Positions 1-8,639 are shown, numbered from the stretch's first letter. The stretch is 64,000 nt of DNA from Hyphomicrobiales bacterium (GCA_017305535.1 JAFKKN010000005.1:124001-188000); one strand, 5' to 3'. Notes: generated by a model not told the origin, from the letters alone. Numbers and translations: made by a program.

Positions 1-31
1 CGACCTCATCAAGAGCAAGCTCGGTCTCTGA
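1..31 (+). CDS. C-terminal tail of an unidentified CDS
   Basis: The window opens in a reading frame that gives DLIKSKLGL and a TGA stop at 29-31. Only about nine residues are visible, so neither the protein nor even its reality can be established. The sequence after it loses coding character, which fits a gene end here. Function unknown. Confidence 0.3.
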   Translation, partial: DLIKSKLGL

Positions 32-670
32 CGCGCTGGCGTTCGTCGCCGCGAGGCGATCGCGTACGCGCGTCGCCGTTCATCTTGCGTCGCTGGCGCG
101 ACCGTCGCGTGGTGCCCGCGACCTGTCGCGACGACGTTCGTGGACGAAAATTTTCACCGTCGTCGGGGTCGCGCCCGTGTGTCGTCGGTCGATGCGACGG
201 CGATGAATCGGAAAAATCGCCACCGCGAATCAGCGCGGAGAGCTGGCAAAAAATTCGCGTTTGAGAAACCGCGAACCGCTCTAGCGTCCACACCACTGAA
301 AATATTTTGTTTGCCAAAGTCCGCGACTCAGAGTCCGCGCGAGCCGTTTCGGTCGGTCGCGATGAGTCGCTTCGAGCGATATCGCGCGCGATTTTTTTTC
401 AGCGCGAATTGCGAATCCATCTGCAGTAGAAGCGTTTCCTGCAACCTTGACATTTGCCGACGTAGATTTCGCAGGCACTACTTGCATCGCGCGCAACGTC
501 ACGTTCGAAGTCGTCGGTGACGACGCACGCGCGGCGCTGCCACCGCTTCATCAACACTTCCTTAAGCAGGACGCTGTTTTTTCACATCTGTTGGTGTATG
601 CGGGATGAAGTGCATTTCGATTCCCGGGTGCACGCAGCGATCAAGCCATCTCACTAATTAGGAGGGCAAC
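32..670. other. Long non-coding stretch upstream of the H1-like gene
   Basis: About 640 bp with no ORF I can support. It is rich in CG, TCG and CGA words, with short palindromes such as GCGATCGC near 56-63 and a CGCG-rich run near 380-392 followed by eight T. A TTGACA hexamer lies at 447-452, but no good -10 follows at normal spacing. A strong Shine-Dalgarno TAGGAGGG sits at 660-667 for the next gene. It may hold a long leader, a small RNA or decayed coding sequence; the sequence does not decide. Confidence 0.5.
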
Positions 671-805
671 ATGGCTAAGAAGGCGAAGAAGGCGAAAGCC
701 AAGAAGACTGTGAAGAAGGTCAAGAAGGCGACGAAGACCGCGGCGAAGAAGACCGCGAAGAAGACCCGCAAGGTCGCCAAGAAGAAGACCGCCAAGAAGA
801 AGTAA
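671..805 (+). CDS. Lysine/alanine-rich histone H1-like small protein (44 aa)
   Basis: The 44-residue product is almost entirely Lys, Ala, Thr and Val, with repeated KKA, KKT and KKTA units, one Arg and no aromatic or acidic residues. This is the composition of the histone H1 C-terminal-tail-like proteins found in many proteobacteria, which bind DNA non-specifically through charge. TAGGAGGG ends three bases before the ATG, an excellent ribosome binding site, which is the main argument that this short frame is translated. There is no folded domain. A nucleoid-associated role is inferred from composition only; binding to RNA or another polyanion is possible. It sits alone, with non-coding DNA on both sides. 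Confidence 0.8.
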   Translation: MAKKAKKAKAKKTVKKVKKATKTAAKKTAKKTRKVAKKKTAKKK

Positions 806-1509
806 GTTTGCTTCTGGAAGAATTGCCGGCGGACTTTGCCGGCGACGTCACACGAGCCGCCAGTTTGCCCTCCGCTGTAAAGCGGATCGATTGGAAGCTC
901 TGGTCGACGAAAGAGGGTGTCGGCGAGACATCAGGTCAGCCGGTCGGATTGTTGGACGGGTCGCTTATGCGCCCGGCAGGCATCCGGCGGAAGGATGGTT
1001 CGGCAACGAAACATTCTTCATACGGCGTGGAGATCGCGTCTCCACAGTCACTGGCGGCATTGCCGCGGTGGACTTCGGCCCTGACGTGTTCGCCGACGCC
1101 CTCGTTTTTTTGCCGGCGCCCTTGTCTCATCGGCCGTACGCCCGGCGTTTCCCTCTTTACCCCATCCGCAACCGTCGTCGCGCCGCATCGCTTCGTGATG
1201 CCTCGCCGTTTCATCGTGCGTGAACGCCGCGCTTGCACCGATGGTTATCGTTTTGCCAAGCGTCAGGGTAAATCCGCGATTCAGGAATGAGGGAAGTCCG
1301 CTAACGGCGGGCCTTTCCGCGATTTGCCGGTAACGGCGAAGCCGCCGCGTTCAGATTCCGTTCATCGCGATACTTAAACTGCTTTTCAAATTTGACCGGT
1401 CATAGTCGCCACAACACGCCGAACAATGGCGGTTGGGAAGAGTGTCAAACGATTGGACAGGAGGCCGCGCTCGGAGCAGGGCGGCTACCTAACAAAAAGG
1501 TCAAAGATC
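806..1509. other. Intergenic region with no supported gene
   Basis: About 700 bp between the H1-like gene and the Sel1-like gene. Open frames exist on both strands (for example near 936-1238 and 808-1290), but they overlap each other, have unbalanced Arg/Pro/Ser composition and match no family I recognise. GCCGGC occurs twice at 829-847, giving a weak hairpin without a T run. It may be degraded coding sequence. Confidence 0.45.
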
Positions 1510-1776
1510 ATGTTTCACGGAACGATCGATCTCGACGCGGCAAAGCCGGTGAACGACACCGCGATCCCGGATGCGCTGTTCGAACGCGGATTGTACTGGG
1601 CGAGCGGGCGGGGCGGACTGGTCGATCTCGTCGCCGCGCACAAATGGTTCAATCTCGCAGCGCTCAAGGGGCGCGTCGATGCGGTGCGGTTGCGGCGCGA
1701 AGTGGCGGAGATGATGTCCGATATCGAGATTGCCACCGCGCAGCGCGATGCCCGAGCCTGGATCGCAATGCACTGA
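1510..1776 (+). CDS. Small Sel1-repeat-like hypothetical protein (88 aa)
   Basis: The 88-residue protein contains a single motif resembling one Sel1/TPR-like helical hairpin: ALFERGLYWASG, then VDLVAAHKWFNLAALKG, the pattern (hydrophobic, LG/YA, A.KWF..AA..G) of SLR repeats, and an RDAR segment near the C-terminus. Single-repeat proteins of this kind are common in Bradyrhizobium relatives and are usually unnamed. The frame stays open upstream, but the ATG at 1510 follows AAAAAGG at suitable spacing and the sequence before it looks non-coding. A protein-protein interaction role is only a family-level guess. No operon partner is visible. Confidence 0.65.
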   Translation: MFHGTIDLDAAKPVNDTAIPDALFERGLYWASGRGGLVDLVAAHKWFNLAALKGRVDAVRLRREVAEMMSDIEIATAQRDARAWIAMH

Positions 1777-1837
1777 TGGGGGAATAGCCGTCGTGCGTTG
1801 CGGTCTTCTGAGCCGGGTATGGAACTCGAGCGGCGAC

Positions 1838-2079
1838 CTACCAGAGTCGTTTATCGGCGAAGGCGTGGCCTGAACCGGATTTGAGATAACGCTCGAGGGC
1901 TTCTGCTTTCTGCCGCTCGGAAAAGGCGATGTAGGTTTCCAGCCGCCACGGTTTGAATTTCGACGTGTGGGCAGACTGTCCCGCGTTATGCTGCTGAAGT
2001 CGCTGCTTCAGGTCGGCAGTCATCCCGACATAGCGCGCCTATCCACGGCGAGGCTTTCGATCAGATAGACATAGTACAT
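1838..2079 (-). pseudogene. Frameshifted GIY-YIG endonuclease-like gene
   Basis: On the minus strand an ATG at 2079 starts MYYVYLIES, the typical opening of small UvrC/YhbQ-type GIY-YIG proteins, but this frame stops after about 19 codons. The downstream frame continues with ARYVGMTADLKQRL, the second half of the motif (YVG.T.DL..R), and runs to a stop at 1838 with a normal C-terminus (HTSKFKPW, AFSERQKAEALERYLKSGSG). The frames join near 2035-2045, where one extra base would restore an ORF of about 80 residues. Intact relatives are about 80-100 aa. It is either a true frameshift mutation or a sequencing error. Translation from the internal ATG at 2023 would lack the first catalytic strand. 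Confidence 0.75.
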
Positions 2080-2174
2080 GGGGAACGGCCCTCCTTCGCT
2101 GAAGCTACGGAGGGCATCCTGCTTCGCGGGAGGGACGGTGCCAATCCTGCGAAGCGCGTTAGTGCGAAGCAGGA

Positions 2175-2268
2175 TGGCGGAGACAGAGGGATTCGAACCC
2201 TCGATAGGGCTTTACAACCCTATAACGGTTTAGCAAACCGCCGCCTTCAGCCACTCGGCCATATCTCC
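2175..2268 (-). tRNA. tRNA-Ser (anticodon GCT)
   Basis: The minus strand folds into a class II tRNA. The acceptor stem pairs GGAGATA with TGTCTCC, then discriminator G and an encoded CCA. The anticodon stem CGGTT/AACCG encloses loop TGCTA, reading GCT. A long variable arm (TATAGGG...CCCTA) follows, and the T arm is GAGGG-TTCGAAT-CCCTC. The long variable arm and GCT anticodon identify serine (AGC/AGU codons). The frameshifted GIY-YIG gene lies downstream. Confidence 0.97.
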
Positions 2269-2946
2269 GTCGGCCCCCGATATGCCCGACCCGGTGCCGC
2301 GTCGCAAGCGTCACTTGCGTCGATTGTGGGTTAAAGTGGTTTTGCGCGAAGCGGAAATCGAGCTTCTGCTTGCCACGGAGGCGGGTTTCGATCGGTTCGC
2401 TACCGAAGAGACCTCCGGAGCCGCGGTCTGGTGGCCCGGCGCCGCCCCTCATAACGGTTCCCTATATAAAGGCTTGGTCGATGCCCTCGTGTCAGGCGTC
2501 ACGATTCGCCGGGGCCGGGTCGTGATTCCACAGGAAAAGCACTCCGCGCGAAGGCGCGTTCCACCCCGGAGGTGGACGGTGCTGCCGTGAGGTTCCCGCG
2601 GCTCGCAATGAAAAGATGCATAATATCAATGGGTTGTGGAGATGTTACGATCACAGCTCCGTGTTATTTGTGCAACACCACTCCAAAAACGGCCGGATTG
2701 GTACCGTTCTGAGGCGTTCCTTTGTTGCGTGTTCATGGACGTTAGGTAATTGTGACTGGAGCGACGGAGGGGGGCATCCCGAGGTCGTCCCGTTAGGTGG
2801 TTCGCTTAAGTCCCTCGCGTTGTGCGGGAGTGTCCGAAGGCGCGAACGGATCGAGCGGTTTAGTCAGGGACTAAGGGAACCTAGTCTTCGGGTGTTTCAC
2901 CCAGCGGATCCGGAACCTTCCCTAAAGAGCAAACTTGGAGGTTTAC
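2269..2946. promoter_or_regulatory. Porin upstream region and putative long structured leader
   Basis: About 680 bp without a supportable gene. An AT-richer patch at 2605-2665 (CATAATAT, and GTGTT...AACAC near 2660-2677) is the best promoter candidate for the porin. If transcription starts there, the leader is about 280 nt. Within it CTTAAGTCCCT (2805-2815) can pair with AGGGACTAAG (2866-2875) with one bulge, and GGGTG...CACCC forms a small hairpin near 2890-2902. TTGGAGG just before the start is the ribosome binding site. Regulatory meaning is inference. Confidence 0.4.
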
Positions 2947-4314
2947 ATGAACATTGCGAAGAGCCTTATCCTCGGCTCGGCTGCGACCCTGGTCGCACTG
3001 GGTGGGGCGCAGGCGGCGGATCTTCCGTTGAAGGCCAAGGCGGTCGAATACGTGAAGGTGTGCTCCCTCTATGGCGCCGGCTTCTATTACATCCCCGGCA
3101 CCGACACCTGCATCAAGCTGGGCGGCTACGTCATGGCCGACACCACGTTCAACGGCGCTGGCGCTTACGACATGCCGCGTTGGACGGGTAACCCGACCCG
3201 TTACTCGAACGATTACATCTCTCGTTCGCGTTTGAACACCACCATCGACACCCGCACCGCGACCGAGTACGGCGTGGTTCGCACCTTCGCGTCGTTGGTC
3301 TACAGCTTCACCACGGATACTTCGAGCCGTGCAGGCGGTGAGCTCGGCGTGTACTACGCGTTCATCCAGTTCGCCGGATTCACCTTCGGTAAGGCCGTGT
3401 CGCAGTTCGACATGCCCTGGAGCGGCTACCCGGGCAACCAGACCTCGTTCCTGCTCGGCGGTTATGATGACGTGACTGGTGTCAACCAGATCGCCTATAC
3501 CGCTCAGTTCGGCAACGGCGTGTCGGCCTCGATCAGCTTGGAAGACAGCAGCGGCCTGAACAACCGCAGCACTGCCATCAGCTCGTACACCCGTGCTCCG
3601 TTGTGGGATCTCGGCGCTGGCGGTCTGACCCTGGCTGGCGGCACCAATAACTGGGCCGGCGCTCAGGTTCCGGACATCATCGGTCAGCTCCGTGTCGATC
3701 AGGCTTGGGGTCTGTTCCAGTTGTCGGCTGCGGCGCATCAGCTCCGCGTCGGTGAACCCATCGTCTCGGCGGTTCCGTCCGATGCGTGGGGCTTCGCTGT
3801 TCAGGCTGGCCTCTCGCTGAAGAACCTTCCGACCGGCGCTGGCGACAGCATCAACGTGTCGGCTGGTTACTCCAACGGCGCATCGCGCTACATCATCGGC
3901 GGCGTGAGCCCGGACAGCTATGCCATCGGCAACAGCTCGGTCCTCGCGGTCGGCTTCTCGAGCGATGGTGCTTATGGTCCGGGCTTCGGCATCCAGAAGA
4001 CCGAAGCATGGGGCGTCCGTGGTGCGTTCAACCACAACTGGGATCCCTACTGGTCGTCGTCGCTGTTCGGGTCCTACTCGGGACTCCGCTACAACAACAC
4101 CGTCAAGAACTTCATTGGCTTCAATCCGGATTGGGAAATCAGCCAGATCGGCGTGGTTACCCGCTGGACCCCGGTCAAGAACCTGACGCTGTCGGGCGAA
4201 GCGATGTACACCTACCTGACCCAGCACAACACCGGTGCTCTCCTGCCGAACGGCGCCATTGCCGGCGACCGTGGCACCTGGAGCTTCAGCGTTCGTGCGC
4301 GTCGCGACTTCTAA
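2947..4314 (+). CDS. Outer membrane porin, Porin_2 family
   Basis: The 455-residue protein has a clear signal peptide: MNIAKS, a hydrophobic run, then GGAQA|ADLP with cleavage near residue 23-24. The mature protein begins ADLPLKAKAVEYVKVCSLYGAGFYYIPGTDTC, the hallmark of alphaproteobacterial Porin_2 proteins, including the two conserved cysteines. Strands rich in aromatic residues, Gly and Ser alternate to a C-terminus ending RARRDF, a terminal Phe typical of BAM substrates. It should form trimeric beta-barrel pores for small hydrophilic solutes in the outer membrane. The ATG at 2947 follows GGAGG; a TTG lies four codons upstream but would overlap the ribosome binding site. A strong terminator follows directly. 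It is monocistronic and probably highly expressed. Confidence 0.95.
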   Translation: MNIAKSLILGSAATLVALGGAQAADLPLKAKAVEYVKVCSLYGAGFYYIPGTDTCIKLGGYVMADTTFNGAGAYDMPRWTGNPTRYSNDYISRSRLNTTIDTRTATEYGVVRTFASLVYSFTTDTSSRAGGELGVYYAFIQFAGFTFGKAVSQFDMPWSGYPGNQTSFLLGGYDDVTGVNQIAYTAQFGNGVSASISLEDSSGLNNRSTAISSYTRAPLWDLGAGGLTLAGGTNNWAGAQVPDIIGQLRVDQAWGLFQLSAAAHQLRVGEPIVSAVPSDAWGFAVQAGLSLKNLPTGAGDSINVSAGYSNGASRYIIGGVSPDSYAIGNSSVLAVGFSSDGAYGPGFGIQKTEAWGVRGAFNHNWDPYWSSSLFGSYSGLRYNNTVKNFIGFNPDWEISQIGVVTRWTPVKNLTLSGEAMYTYLTQHNTGALLPNGAIAGDRGTWSFSVRARRDF

Positions 4315-4352
4315 TCGCTATCGCCTCACGGCGATTACGATCTGAAACAGAG

Positions 4353-4380
4353 ACCCCCGGCAGCAATGCCGGGGGTTTTT
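4353..4380 (+). terminator. Rho-independent terminator of the porin gene
   Basis: ACCCCCGGCA and TGCCGGGGGT form a perfect ten-pair stem with a four-base loop, followed by a T run (4376-4380). It lies 39 bp after the porin stop codon. Confidence 0.9.
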
Positions 4381-4460
4381 GCTTTTGGGGCAGGGCGGCG
4401 TTGCCGTTTCGGAGGAAATGCGGCGTCTCGCGCACTGAGGCGCGACGCGAGCGTGACACC

Positions 4461-4525
4461 GTCATTGTGCGCGCGAAGCCAAGCAATCCAGCACTATCGA
4501 CCTGAACTGGATCACTTCGTCGTTT
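4461..4525. repeat. REP-like palindromic repeat, family B, copy 1
   Basis: The order GTCATTG, GCGAAGC, AAGCAATCCAG, a loop, CTGGATCACTTCGTCG reproduces the arms of the better copy at 40444-40530 (cattgcgag, gaagcaatccag, ggattgcttcgct). The right arm carries a substitution (ATCAC for TTGC). It is an intergenic, imperfect palindrome. Confidence 0.6.
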
Positions 4526-4556
4526 CATCCGCCGCGATGGCAGCCAACCAACCGAA

Positions 4557-4583
4557 AACCCGGCAGCGATGCCGGGCTTTTTG
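4557..4583. terminator. Bidirectional hairpin terminator
   Basis: CCCGGCA and TGCCGGG pair around a four-base loop and are followed by CTTTTTG on the plus strand. Read on the minus strand, the same stem is followed by TTTTCGG. It can therefore end transcripts from either side: slt on the minus strand, or readthrough from the porin. Confidence 0.65.
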
Positions 4584-4711
4584 TTTGTCTGCGGTATCGT
4601 GCATTGCTTTTCACCGGAACGTCATCACCGAGCTACTCCGGTCTGCGGGCGTGACTCGTTCGGCGCGGCGAAGGCCGGTGGTGATCCTCGTCCTTCTTTT
4701 TGCGACGGCTC

Positions 4712-4750
4712 TGGACGTGAATGCCCGCGACAAACGCGAGCACGACGATG
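4712..4750. repeat. Dispersed repeat, family A, half copy
   Basis: TGGACGTGAATGCCCGCGA, then CAAACGCGAGCACGACG, matches the right arm of the copies at 36791-36881 and 39242-39324 (gacgtg, cccgcgacaa, cgcgggcatgacg). A left arm is not recognisable beyond a degenerate AAGGCCGG near 4671. Confidence 0.6.
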
Positions 4751-4834
4751 GAACGGAGAATCGGGTGACGATGGCTACCCGCGCGCGGGGGAGTGACTCG
4801 ACGATAGTTAGTACGAGCCTGAAGATAGTCCCCG

Positions 4835-4917
4835 ACATTGCGAGCGAAACGGAGCAATCCACCCTTGCTTGAATCAATTGTGGATTGTTTCGTCGCGAAC
4901 GCTGCTCGCGATGATGC
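4835..4917. repeat. REP-like palindromic repeat, family B, copy 2
   Basis: CATTGCGAGCGAAACGG and AGCAATCCA are mirrored by TGGATTGTTTCGTCGCG and GCTCGCGATGATG, forming a long imperfect hairpin. It matches the arms of the copy at 40444-40530. It ends 13 bp before the slt stop codon. Confidence 0.7.
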
Positions 4918-4930
4918 GATCAGACGCGGA

Positions 4931-7297
4931 CTACTGCACGCTCGCGCCGCGGTGCAGATCGGCTTCGATCTGCAAGCGTGAGCCGCCGCCGAAGCGGGCG
5001 CGGTAGACTTGCAGGTTCTCCATGATCCGCTGCACGTAGTTGCGCGTCTCCGAGAATGGAATTCGCTCGACCCAATCGACCGCATCGACATTCGGATCGC
5101 GCGGATCGCCGTAGCGCGCGATCCATTTCTTCAGGCTGCCGCGCCCCGCATTGTAGGCCGCGAAGCTCATGATGTAGGAGCCGCGATAATCTTCCAGCAG
5201 GCCCCCGAGTTCAGCGGCACCAAGCGTGGTGTTGTAAACCGAATCGTTCTTCAGCCGGCCGAGATCATAGGTCGCGCCATATTTCCGGGTGACGTACTTC
5301 GCGGCGGACGGAGTCACCTGCATCAGGCCGTAGGCTTGCGCCGGCGAAACGACGCTGGGATTGAATCCGCTTTCCTGCCGTGCGATCGCGAACACCACGC
5401 TGGGATCAACCTCCGGGCCGATCGGGCGGTAATGCGGAAGACCGGTGGAGGGGAAAGCATAAACGTCGAACGGCAACCCGCGATTCATCGCAGCCTTGCC
5501 GAGCAACAGCATGCCGCGCGCATCGTTGTTGCGCGAAGCCAGTTCGCCGAGGCCGGCAAGCACATCGGCTTCGGCGTTGTCGCCCATGTCGGCGAGAATC
5601 GGAATCGCCAGATCGCGTTCGTTCAGCGCGTAGAGCAACTGGACCGCACGGACCATCTCGAACCGCTCGATGCCGCGCAGGCCCGAGCCCGGCGCGCGAT
5701 TGATCTCGATTTGCGGCAAGCCGAGCTTGGCGCGCGCCAGTTGACCGTAATAACTGGTGGAGTGGGCGGCGGCGGATTGATAGGCCGCGCGCGCCTCCAT
5801 GCTGCGGCCGGACGCTTCGGCCGCGCGGCCGAGCCAATAGCCCGCGCGCGCCAGCGCCGTCGGGTTGTCGCTGCGTTCCGCGATACGCGCGAAGTGCTGG
5901 GTGGCGGTCGCCGGATCTTTCAGGAAACGCAGCGCGATCCAGCCGGCGGTGAATTCCTTCTGGGTCTTGTAGACGTCCTTGGCCGGTAGCGCAGCGTCGC
6001 GTGCAACCAGATAAGCGGTGCGACTATCGCCGATGTCGAGCAGCTCACGCGCCAGCACGCGGCGTTCGATCCACCATTCGTCGAGGTCGTAGAGGCGGGC
6101 AGGGTCGCGGGGCGCGCTCAGCATCAGGCGGCCGGCTTCCTCGACGCGCTCCTGTCGCCTTAGCCACTGAACCTTGCTGAAGATGTAGCCGGCGTCGCTG
6201 TGCAGACTGCTCGGTACATCGTCGAGCAGCGCCTTCGCGTTCGACGCGCGTTTCGAGACGGCAATGCGTGCGCGTGCCAGCGCTACCTGATCGCTGCCGA
6301 GACGATGTGCGGCACGCAGCGCTGCTTCGTATCCGCCGCTGCCGTAGAGCAACGCATCCATCCGCGCCTTGTGATCGGCCGGACGCAACAATGCGCCGAA
6401 CTGATCGAGGATCGCGGACTCCATCGCCGATGAGGTGAGATCGTCGTCGCGCCAAGCCTCGCGAACCAGCCGCTCGGCGTTTGTCCGGTCGCCGCGCGCC
6501 AGCAGGGCACGCCCCAGCACCAGCTTGCCCTTGTAGGATAGCGGTGTTTCGTTCTGGAACCAGGCCAGCACGGCGGCGTCGTCGCGGCGGTCATCCCACA
6601 GCGCGGCTTCGGCGCGGCGGCGCAGGAATGTTTGCGAAGGCCAGCCGGGGTTGGCGGTGATGAAGGCGTGATAGCGCTCGACGCTTGCGCCGTTGTCGGC
6701 GCTGCGCAGGATGATCCACTCGGCGAGCTTGCGTGCCACCGGATCGCCGATCGCGGCTTCCGCCTGCGTTGCCTCGGTTTGCTTTCGTCGACGAACCAGA
6801 TCGACCACGTTCTGCAATGCGCCAAGATCGGACTGCGAAGTCGACGACGTTGCCGCGACCACCGAGGGCAGAGTTGGCTTACGCTCGACGCGCGGCGCCG
6901 GATGGTGTGTCGCCGGCTGCGACGTGGCGCTGGCGGGATGCGATTTGGTGGCGGCCGGTTTCGACGCGGACTTGGCCGGCGCTGTCTTTGCCGCGGCGGG
7001 TTTTGATGAAGACTTCGATTCAGTCTTCTTCGAGCCGGCCTTGTGCGACTCTGACTTGGTCGCGTGCGGTTTTGCGGTGTGCGCCTTGCCGGAGGCTTTG
7101 GCCTCCGGCTTTTTGGCGTCGTGAGATTTTGACCCGGCGGATGATTTCGACGCAGCCGCCTTGGCAGTCGTTTTTGGCGTGTGGGATTTTGCTGCGGTGG
7201 CTTCAGGTGCGGCTTGCGCGCTGATCATCAGTGCCAGCGACCCGGCGGTCGCCATCAACACTTTCCATCGCCATGCCGATGCTCGGGCAAACGTCAT
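4931..7297 (-). CDS. slt: Soluble lytic murein transglycosylase (GH23, Slt-type)
   Basis: The 788-residue periplasmic enzyme should cleave MurNAc-GlcNAc bonds of peptidoglycan to 1,6-anhydro ends. An N-terminal signal segment (MATAGSLALMISAQA, cut near A31) is followed by a low-complexity Lys/Ala/Ser/Thr/Pro region of about 130 residues. A helical superhelix domain like Slt70 spans about 170-610, then the GH23 domain has IARQESGFNP with catalytic Glu near 642, SPAQAYGLMQVTP and SFAAYNAGRG. The start is set at the ATG at 7297, preceded by GAAGGA; the frame is open 30 codons further, but that stretch is not signal-like. It is divergent from dapA. The K/A/S-rich linker is unusually long and may bind the cell wall. 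Confidence 0.92.
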   Translation of the reverse strand: MTFARASAWRWKVLMATAGSLALMISAQAAPEATAAKSHTPKTTAKAAASKSSAGSKSHDAKKPEAKASGKAHTAKPHATKSESHKAGSKKTESKSSSKPAAAKTAPAKSASKPAATKSHPASATSQPATHHPAPRVERKPTLPSVVAATSSTSQSDLGALQNVVDLVRRRKQTEATQAEAAIGDPVARKLAEWIILRSADNGASVERYHAFITANPGWPSQTFLRRRAEAALWDDRRDDAAVLAWFQNETPLSYKGKLVLGRALLARGDRTNAERLVREAWRDDDLTSSAMESAILDQFGALLRPADHKARMDALLYGSGGYEAALRAAHRLGSDQVALARARIAVSKRASNAKALLDDVPSSLHSDAGYIFSKVQWLRRQERVEEAGRLMLSAPRDPARLYDLDEWWIERRVLARELLDIGDSRTAYLVARDAALPAKDVYKTQKEFTAGWIALRFLKDPATATQHFARIAERSDNPTALARAGYWLGRAAEASGRSMEARAAYQSAAAHSTSYYGQLARAKLGLPQIEINRAPGSGLRGIERFEMVRAVQLLYALNERDLAIPILADMGDNAEADVLAGLGELASRNNDARGMLLLGKAAMNRGLPFDVYAFPSTGLPHYRPIGPEVDPSVVFAIARQESGFNPSVVSPAQAYGLMQVTPSAAKYVTRKYGATYDLGRLKNDSVYNTTLGAAELGGLLEDYRGSYIMSFAAYNAGRGSLKKWIARYGDPRDPNVDAVDWVERIPFSETRNYVQRIMENLQVYRARFGGGSRLQIEADLHRGASVQ

Positions 7298-7685
7298 CAC
7301 GGCGTCCTTCGCTCGAATCGATTCCGGCGCGGGGCCGGAAGAAATTATCTCTGATTTCGAGAACAGAACATCAAATGTGTTAAGCATTTCATGTCTGCCG
7401 CGCGACCCGGGCGATTTCGCGGCTACACCGATTGGCGGTCGTCCGGCCGGCTTTGGCCGGGGGATCGGCCCGGTACTGCGGATCGGCTGCCGATGGACAG
7501 CGCAAGCTTATGAAACTATTATGATTTGTGCGGTGACGCGGGATAATTGATCCGCGCCCGGACGCAGTCCCTCGAGGGGAACTGGGGGACGGGGCGGGTG
7601 ACTCGTTTCGATAGACCTTTTGTCGCGGCTGGGGACCCGCTAGATAAGCCGTCTGCGATTGAGCGCAGTTTGTTGGAGAATGACG
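7298..7685. promoter_or_regulatory. Divergent slt/dapA intergenic region
   Basis: The 388 bp hold the promoters of both genes. Candidate -10 elements on the plus strand are TATTATGAT near 7518-7527 and GATAAT near 7541-7548; no convincing -35 is assigned. TTGGAGA at 7673-7679 places the dapA start at the ATG at 7686 rather than at the ATG two codons earlier. No coding sequence is supported. Confidence 0.4.
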
Positions 7686-8576
7686 ATGGCAGCCAAGACG
7701 AAATTCCGGGGGTCTTTTACCGCCTTGGTGACGCCATTCAAAAACGGTGCGGTGGATGAGGCCGGCTTCCGCGATTTCGTCGACTGGCAGATTGCCGAGG
7801 GCACCAACGGTCTGGTGCCGGTCGGCACCACCGGCGAAAGCCCCACTGTCAGCCACGACGAACACAAGCGGATCGTCGAGTGGTGCATCGATCAGGCCAA
7901 GGGGCGTGTGCCGGTAATGGCCGGCGCGGGATCGAATTCGACCCGTGAAGCGATCGAGCTTGCCGAGCATGCCGAAGGCGCGGGCGCTGACGCGGTGCTG
8001 GTGGTGACGCCGTACTACAACAAGCCGACGCAGGAAGGGCTGTATCAGCACTTCAAGGCGATCAACGACGCGATCAAAATTCCGATTTTCATCTACAACA
8101 TTCCGGGCCGCTCGGTGATCGACATGTCGGTCGAGACCATGACGCGCCTGTCGCAACTCCCTCACATCGCAGGTGTGAAGGATGCCACCGCGAGCATGGT
8201 TCGCGTCTCGCAACAGCGTGCGGCGATGGGCGAGGATTTCAATCAGCTCTCGGGCGAAGATGCTACCATTCTCGGCTACATGGCCCATGGCGGCCATGGC
8301 TGCATCTCGGTGACATCCAATGTCGCGCCGCGGCTCTGTTCTGAATTTCATCAGGCGTGGCAGCGTGGTGATACCGCCGCCGCTCTTGCGATTCATGACA
8401 AGCTGATGCCGCTCCATACGGATCTTTTCATGGAGTCGAATCCGGCGCCCATCAAATACGCGCTGTCGGTGTTGGGGAAGATGGAAGAGACATTGCGGCT
8501 GCCGATGGTTCCTGTCTCCGAACCGACGCGGGTAGCGGTGCGCAAGGCCATGGTTCATGCCGGACTGATCAATTGA
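7686..8576 (+). CDS. dapA: 4-hydroxy-tetrahydrodipicolinate synthase
   Basis: The 296-residue TIM-barrel lyase condenses pyruvate with aspartate semialdehyde, the first step of the diaminopimelate/lysine branch feeding peptidoglycan. The family residues are visible: GTTGES (Thr48/Thr49 with pyruvate), Tyr137 in IFIYNIPGR, Arg142, and Lys165 in GVKDATA as the Schiff-base lysine. Length matches the usual 290-300 aa. It is followed by mscL after 63 bp and then smpB. The neighbouring slt also concerns the cell wall, but the genes diverge. No lysine riboswitch is recognisable upstream. Confidence 0.97.
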   Translation: MAAKTKFRGSFTALVTPFKNGAVDEAGFRDFVDWQIAEGTNGLVPVGTTGESPTVSHDEHKRIVEWCIDQAKGRVPVMAGAGSNSTREAIELAEHAEGAGADAVLVVTPYYNKPTQEGLYQHFKAINDAIKIPIFIYNIPGRSVIDMSVETMTRLSQLPHIAGVKDATASMVRVSQQRAAMGEDFNQLSGEDATILGYMAHGGHGCISVTSNVAPRLCSEFHQAWQRGDTAAALAIHDKLMPLHTDLFMESNPAPIKYALSVLGKMEETLRLPMVPVSEPTRVAVRKAMVHAGLIN

Positions 8577-8639
8577 GTGCGTCTTTGTAAGCGTCGATCG
8601 TTGTCGTCACATATCAACATGGGCTGAAAGGAATTTGGG

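Larger units (their letters stand above)
4381..4930. other. Repeat-bearing gap between porin and slt
   Basis: No gene is supported in these 550 bp. The gap contains two REP-like copies (about 4461-4525 and 4835-4917), one half-copy of a second repeat family (4712-4750) and a second hairpin terminator (4557-4583). Frames through it are shadows of palindromic DNA. Confidence 0.6.

Noticed and set aside
808-1290. Candidate gene downstream of the H1-like gene
   Set aside because: Overlaps other frames on both strands, has biased composition and no recognised family; left as intergenic.
2881-4227. 448-codon minus-strand frame across the porin gene
   Set aside because: Antisense shadow of a confidently identified porin; composition is unlike a real protein.
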